Assembly (NCBI RefSeq): GCF_002078175.1
Contig: NZ_MWFK01000002.1
Coordinates: 248,001 to 312,000 of the forward strand
DNA length: 64,000 nucleotides
Source: Streptomyces sp. M41(2017)
GTDB taxonomy: Bacteria; Actinomycetota; Actinomycetes; Streptomycetales; Streptomycetaceae
Direction: 5' to 3'
A program made the translations under genes and the position numbers. The notes under the pieces are model-generated. The model was not told the origin of the DNA, searched no databases, and worked only from the letters and a program-made list of their open reading frames with translations. This document shows, in pieces, positions 60,303 to 64,000 of the stretch (position 1 is its first letter; the number at the start of each line of letters is the position of its first letter).

Positions 60303-61640
60303 TCACGGAACATCGCAGAGTTCGCCCCAGCACGCGTCCACCAGTGCACCCGTGCGCGGGCTGTAGCGGGCCGTGAATCCCGCGAATCGGTGATCGTCTC
60401 GCTGCAGGCCAGGAGTGGAGCGGGGGGACGAGACCGTCCAGACGTCGTCAGCGTCGCCGGAGACCGCGCGCGGGGCGGCTGTCAGCCCAGCGGGTGACGA
60501 CGAGGGCGGCTCTACGTCGACGTCGTCGCCCGGGACGTCGAAGGCCGCGGCAGCCCGCTCCCGGAGGTTGGCGGCGGATACGTCCGCATCGGCTGCTGGG
60601 TCTTCGGCCGGGCGGCCGGCAGCGAGCGCGGCGGCGTTGCAGACCCGCACGGTGACCACGCACTCCGACAGGCCGGGCACGCTGGCGAGGCAGTCATCAG
60701 CGTCGTTTTCGAGGCAGGACTGCAGGGCGCCCTGGTCCACGCCGTTGAATGTGGCGGGCAGATCGGGCGGGAGAGTGCCGGCGGGGTGTGTCCGGGCGTC
60801 CGGCGTGCTGGGTGGGGATGCCGTGGCGGCGGCCTGTCTGCGGGGCTTGCTCACCGTCCACTGGGTGAACTTGCTGTTGTCGGTCATCTTCGTGGTGAAG
60901 CAGCTCGGCGGCTTGTGGGTCGTGCTGCACGCCGGGAGCGTGACCGATTTGGCTACGTTGCCGGTTGCCACCTGCTGCCACGCCTTGTTGCCGGTCATGA
61001 ACTGCATCCGGTTGGCGATGGAGGGGACATCGACATACTTCGGCCCCGATACCTCAAGGCCGACGTCGACCCGGTTGGTGTTGCCGCCCACCACCTTGAG
61101 CTGCTTGGTGGTGGAACCGACTTTGTTGAAGTCGTAGAGAACATCCCACTGATTACCGCTGTCCTGGCGGACCGTCATGTACGTGTGGTTGCGCTTGTCT
61201 GCCTTCGTCGGGTTGACCCCGGCCCGTATAGCGGTCGTTCGCCCGCCGCTCGTGGTCATTTCCGTCCATCGCGGCCCGTAGGTGTGCGTGGCTTTCCCAG
61301 TCTTCTCCGCGTAGAGGCCGATCTCGATGTTGGGAGCGGCTAGCGGACTGCCGGACGTGTTCGGGCTCACACGGAGGTAGTTGCCGACCTGCACGGTCGC
61401 CGATCCGGTATCGACCTGATCGAAGGTGATCGGCACGTTGCGCCATGTTGCGAAGCTGCCGATCATTGGCTCCCCTGGCTGGCCGCACGTCATCCCCCAG
61501 TACGTGATGCGGGAGTTGTAGAGGAGGCTGCATGCCTCTGCAGGAGCGGAAGCGTGGGCTTGCGGGGCGGTGCTGAGAACAGTGAGTGCGGCGACCCCGG
61601 CGCTTGCCGAGGCCAAGAGTTTCGCGCGTGAACGCGACAA
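60303..61640 (-). CDS. secreted protein of unknown function
   Basis: A 445-residue exported protein: signal peptide (LLASASAGVAALTVLSTAPQ, cleavage near HASA), a beta-rich N-terminal half with cysteines (ACSLLYNSRITYWGMTCGQP), and a Pro/Ala-rich C-terminal half. Start is TTG 61640, supported by AGGGGGAACC directly upstream, the same leader as the lamin-tail genes. It is the upstream partner (55 bases) of the interrupted NucA/NucB gene, so the two were likely exported together. Confidence 0.7.
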   Translation of the reverse strand: MSRSRAKLLASASAGVAALTVLSTAPQAHASAPAEACSLLYNSRITYWGMTCGQPGEPMIGSFATWRNVPITFDQVDTGSATVQVGNYLRVSPNTSGSPLAAPNIEIGLYAEKTGKATHTYGPRWTEMTTSGGRTTAIRAGVNPTKADKRNHTYMTVRQDSGNQWDVLYDFNKVGSTTKQLKVVGGNTNRVDVGLEVSGPKYVDVPSIANRMQFMTGNKAWQQVATGNVAKSVTLPACSTTHKPPSCFTTKMTDNSKFTQWTVSKPRRQAAATASPPSTPDARTHPAGTLPPDLPATFNGVDQGALQSCLENDADDCLASVPGLSECVVTVRVCNAAALAAGRPAEDPAADADVSAANLRERAAAAFDVPGDDVDVEPPSSSPAGLTAAPRAVSGDADDVWTVSSPRSTPGLQRDDHRFAGFTARYSPRTGALVDACWGELCDVP

Positions 61641-61680
61641 GGTTCCCCCTAGAAAAGATCAAGAAAGGTCACAGGGAACC

Positions 61681-61745
61681 TATCGCCTGACATTGCCTGA
61701 CTTGCATGGTTATCAGGCCAGTTGACTTAATTTGTATGCATGATA
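61681..61745 (-). promoter_or_regulatory. AT-rich promoter region with GCCTGAC repeats
   Basis: Just upstream of the secreted gene is an AT-rich stretch with two GCCTGAC direct repeats (plus strand 61685 and 61695, 10 bases apart). It is the obvious place for the promoter of that operon; exact boxes are not clear. Confidence 0.35.
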
Positions 61746-61939
61746 CGCATCACAACTGCACATCAATCACACGGAGAACGGACAGATTCGAGTCTCCGCA
61801 ATCGACAACAGTTGCTCCTGAGGTCGCGCACGAAGGACGAGATCGCGAAGGCGGAGACCCTCATTGAGTGGGCCTGCTGCCGACGTCGGACGCATGCTCC
61901 GTTTGCAGGCGGGAGGGCATCCGCGGGCAGGGCGCCGCT

Positions 61940-62127
61940 TCTCGGCGGGCTGGGGCAGCACGGAGACGCTCGACGTTCAGCTCGTCGAGCCGAGCATGGT
62001 GGCCGAGGTGAGCGGCGACATCTCCTTGGACGCGGGAGGCCGGTGGCGCCACCCTGTGCGGCTGGTGCGAGTCCGACCAGACCTTGACGTGTCCGACGTT
62101 CAGCCGTTTCGCCATCCTGTCGACTGA
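61940..62127 (+). pseudogene. 3' remnant of an ATP-dependent DNA ligase gene
   Basis: The frame reads STETLDVQLVEPSMVAEVSG then GGRWRHPVRLVRVRPDLDVS to a stop at 62127. The block P.MVAEVSGD...G.WRHPVR..R.R.DL matches the C-terminal OB-fold end of bacterial ATP-dependent (LigC/LigD-type) DNA ligases. The nucleotidyltransferase part with the catalytic lysine is absent. Confidence 0.55.
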
Positions 62128-62196
62128 CCAGGTCCTCTTTTCGAACAGGGCCTCAGGTAGCGCGAGGGACCGGTTCCTTCTTCGTTGATGACCCTG

Positions 62197-62341
62197 GGGC
62201 GTCTCGCACAGTGTCGGTACCCCCTTTGTCTGGCAGGCGCTGGCCGCCAATCCTCAGGTCCCTCCGGCGGCTCTCCAGAAACTGACCGACTCGTGGCGGA
62301 ACAAGAAGCACTGCCCTCCCACTCCCTCGTTCGACAGATGA
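62197..62341 (+). pseudogene. short repeat-protein remnant
   Basis: A plus-strand frame reads TPFVWQALAANPQVPPAALQ then KLTDSWRNKKHC and ends at 62341. The ALAANP.VPP..L..L pattern resembles leucine-rich-repeat-variant/HEAT-like repeats. Only one repeat remains. The rest of 61746-62568 shows no gene. Confidence 0.3.
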
Positions 62342-62568
62342 GATCAACGTCCCGACGCTGGGCCACGGTTCGTCACCCACGCGGTACGACCACCCATGAA
62401 CGCTGTTGCCAGCATGCGGGCCGACGCGGGCACAGGGCTTGCTTGCGGGCAGAGGCGGGGTTCTGTCGGAAGAACGTCAGTGGTGGGACCGTGTGAGCGG
62501 AACTGCTGTCAGATTCGCGGGCCGCCAGGTTCCACCGGTCTGGTGCCTGCTCGCAGAAGGGGGCCTCA

Positions 62569-63981
62569 GTGTTCTCGACGTTACCTGCTCGACCAGTGCA
62601 CGGCAGACCACGCAACGTTCTCTCCAGCATCCTGGTGGGCCTTGCACTTTTAGCTGGTGCGGTGAGCGGACTCGACACGGGCAATGCCGCCGCGGCGACG
62701 CCAGTCGGTCCAATTGTCCTCGTTGCGAACAGCGGCGCCGGCAGTGTCGCTGTGATCGACGGCACGGATGACGAGTCCGGCTCGTCCGTCGCTGTGGGAG
62801 GCACGCCGCACGGCGTGGCCGTCAATCAGGCCGGCACTACCGCGTACGTCACCGACACGGATGGGGGCACGGTCTCCGTCATCAGCACTGCAACCGGAAC
62901 CGTGACCGCCACGGTCACAGTCGGTGCCCTCCCCTACGGCGTAGCCGTCACCCCGGATGGCACCAAGGTGTACGTCACCAACCTTGGCGACAACAGCCTC
63001 TCCGTGATCAGCACCGCCACCAACACTGTCACCTCAACCCTTGCCGTCGGCATGCGCCCGATCGACGTGGCCGTCAGCCCGACCGGCACGCAGGCCTACG
63101 TCACCAACGACAGCGACACCAACACGCTCTACGTGATCAACACCGCGACCGACACGGTCAGTTCCACCATCCCGCTCCCAGCCCACGCCTACGGCGTCGC
63201 CTTCAGTCCGGACGGCACGCAGGCCTACGTCGCGCTCGTCAACGGCGGCTCGATCGCGATCATCAATACCGCCACCCACGCCGTCACCTCGACCATCCCT
63301 GTCGGCATCGCCCCCCACGGCATCGCCGTGTCTCCCGACGGCACGCGGATCCAGGTCGCCAACCACGACAGCAACACGGTCTCGCTCATCAACGCTGTCA
63401 CCCGCGCCGTTACCGCGACGGTTCCGACCGGCTCCGGACCGGAGGAGGCCGTGTTCAACCCAGCAGGCACCAAGGCCTACGTCTCCAACAGCAACACCAA
63501 CACGGTCACGGTCATCAACACCGCCACCGGCACCGTCGCCTCCACTGCCGTAGTAGGCAGCCGCCCGGCCGGGATCGCGGTCGCAGCGCCTCCCAAGGCA
63601 GACCTCGGCGCGACAATGACCGCGGTGGGCGTCCCCGGCCTCCTCAACGGACACATCGACTACACGATCACCATCACCAACAACGGACCCTTAGCGGTCA
63701 CGTCCGCGACCTTCACCGCCATCCTGCCCGGACCAATGACCGCCACCAGTAGCTCCTGCACTCCGGCTGGCAACCACGTCACCTGCACGCTCGGGGCCCT
63801 GCCATCAGGGAGCCACACCACTCGCAGCTTCACCGTTCCCGTCGGCCTGCTCACCCTGGGTCTGCCCTACAACGTCACGGCCTCACGAACGATCAGCAGT
63901 CCCACCGACGACAACCCTGGCAACGACACGGCGACTCGAACGTGCACCGTGGTCACCTCCCTGACCATCACTTGCAGCTGA
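62569..63981 (+). CDS. secreted YVTN/YncE-like beta-propeller protein
   Basis: A 470-residue exported paralog of the protein at 25661-27118. Signal peptide (VLSSILVGLALLAGAVSG, to about 42), six or seven YVTN repeats (GVAVTPDGTKVYVTN, SVISTATNTVTSTL) to about 345, then a DUF11-like domain (ITNNGPLAVTSATFTAILPG) to the end. Both paralogs end in a Cys near the last residues. GTG 62569 follows AAGGGGG. Likely extracellular, function unknown. Confidence 0.85.
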   Translation: MFSTLPARPVHGRPRNVLSSILVGLALLAGAVSGLDTGNAAAATPVGPIVLVANSGAGSVAVIDGTDDESGSSVAVGGTPHGVAVNQAGTTAYVTDTDGGTVSVISTATGTVTATVTVGALPYGVAVTPDGTKVYVTNLGDNSLSVISTATNTVTSTLAVGMRPIDVAVSPTGTQAYVTNDSDTNTLYVINTATDTVSSTIPLPAHAYGVAFSPDGTQAYVALVNGGSIAIINTATHAVTSTIPVGIAPHGIAVSPDGTRIQVANHDSNTVSLINAVTRAVTATVPTGSGPEEAVFNPAGTKAYVSNSNTNTVTVINTATGTVASTAVVGSRPAGIAVAAPPKADLGATMTAVGVPGLLNGHIDYTITITNNGPLAVTSATFTAILPGPMTATSSSCTPAGNHVTCTLGALPSGSHTTRSFTVPVGLLTLGLPYNVTASRTISSPTDDNPGNDTATRTCTVVTSLTITCS

Positions 63982-64000
63982 CGCAGTCCCCTCCCCCACT

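Noticed and set aside
61861..62250. Minus-strand frame suggesting an IS630-type transposase remnant
   Set aside because: The resemblance is slight, whereas the plus strand of the same DNA matches the end of an ATP-dependent DNA ligase well.
1..64000. tRNA genes, rRNA, CRISPR arrays or phage structural genes
   Set aside because: None was seen: no tRNA-like cloverleaf with TTCGA, no regular spaced repeats, no capsid, terminase or integrase signatures.

Overview
High G+C content, GTG/TTG starts behind GGAGG-type ribosome binding sites, ANTAR proteins, SpoIIE-type phosphatases, a SigB/F-type sigma factor, DUF3761, DUF5133 and many small secreted or membrane proteins place this window in a Streptomyces-type actinomycete. 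The mix of intact regulatory genes, two insertion sequences, duplications and at least a dozen broken genes looks like an accessory region (chromosome arm or large plasmid). Only 1-nt lesions separate several broken genes from intactness, so some may be assembly errors.

Layout. 0.1-9 kb: two multidomain PP2C phosphatases, two ANTAR proteins, an IS110-family element with a structured leader that could be its bridge RNA, and copy A of a secreted lamin-tail protein. 10-20 kb: small proteins, a CBS-domain protein beside an ArsB/NhaD-type transporter, lipoproteins, copy B of the lamin-tail gene, and several small membrane or secreted genes, some broken. 20-22 kb: a gene graveyard (NmrA-like, RsbW-like ATPase and SMI1/KNR4 remnants). 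22.2-25.3 kb: a tightly coupled two-gene operon, the most unusual item here. It encodes a large protein joining two Phd/YefM-like segments, a DnaB/RecA-like domain with a degenerate P-loop and a C-terminal region with motifs resembling protein-primed family B DNA polymerases, plus a 190-residue protein that may be a DNA-binding or terminal-protein-like partner.

25-33 kb: a secreted beta-propeller protein, GAF-ANTAR, an AlkA-like glycosylase, small genes and a sigma factor. 33.5-42.2 kb: DNA repair genes (DnaE2 coupled to a Y-family-like protein, Ku, LexA) with a secreted HNH nuclease and a broken LysE exporter. 42.3-44.3 kb: a Nudix gene with an in-frame stop, a palindromic operator and a phosphotransferase.

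44.3-52.7 kb: a probable natural-product operon of six co-directional genes (P450, PGM1-like peptide ligase, Asp/Arg hydroxylase-like protein, amidinotransferase, second ATP-grasp ligase, methyltransferase), preceded by a five-codon ORF and a GC-rich hairpin and faced by a divergent regulator. It is predicted to build a guanidino-bearing peptide-like product. 52.8-57.4 kb: broken immunity-type genes around a 1148-residue membrane nSTAND NTPase with 14 WD40 repeats. 57.5-62 kb: a secreted NucA/NucB nuclease gene interrupted by a complete IS5-family element whose 3-bp target duplication restores the reading frame when removed in silico, and an accompanying secreted protein. The window ends with a second secreted beta-propeller paralog. 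No tRNA, rRNA or CRISPR array was seen.
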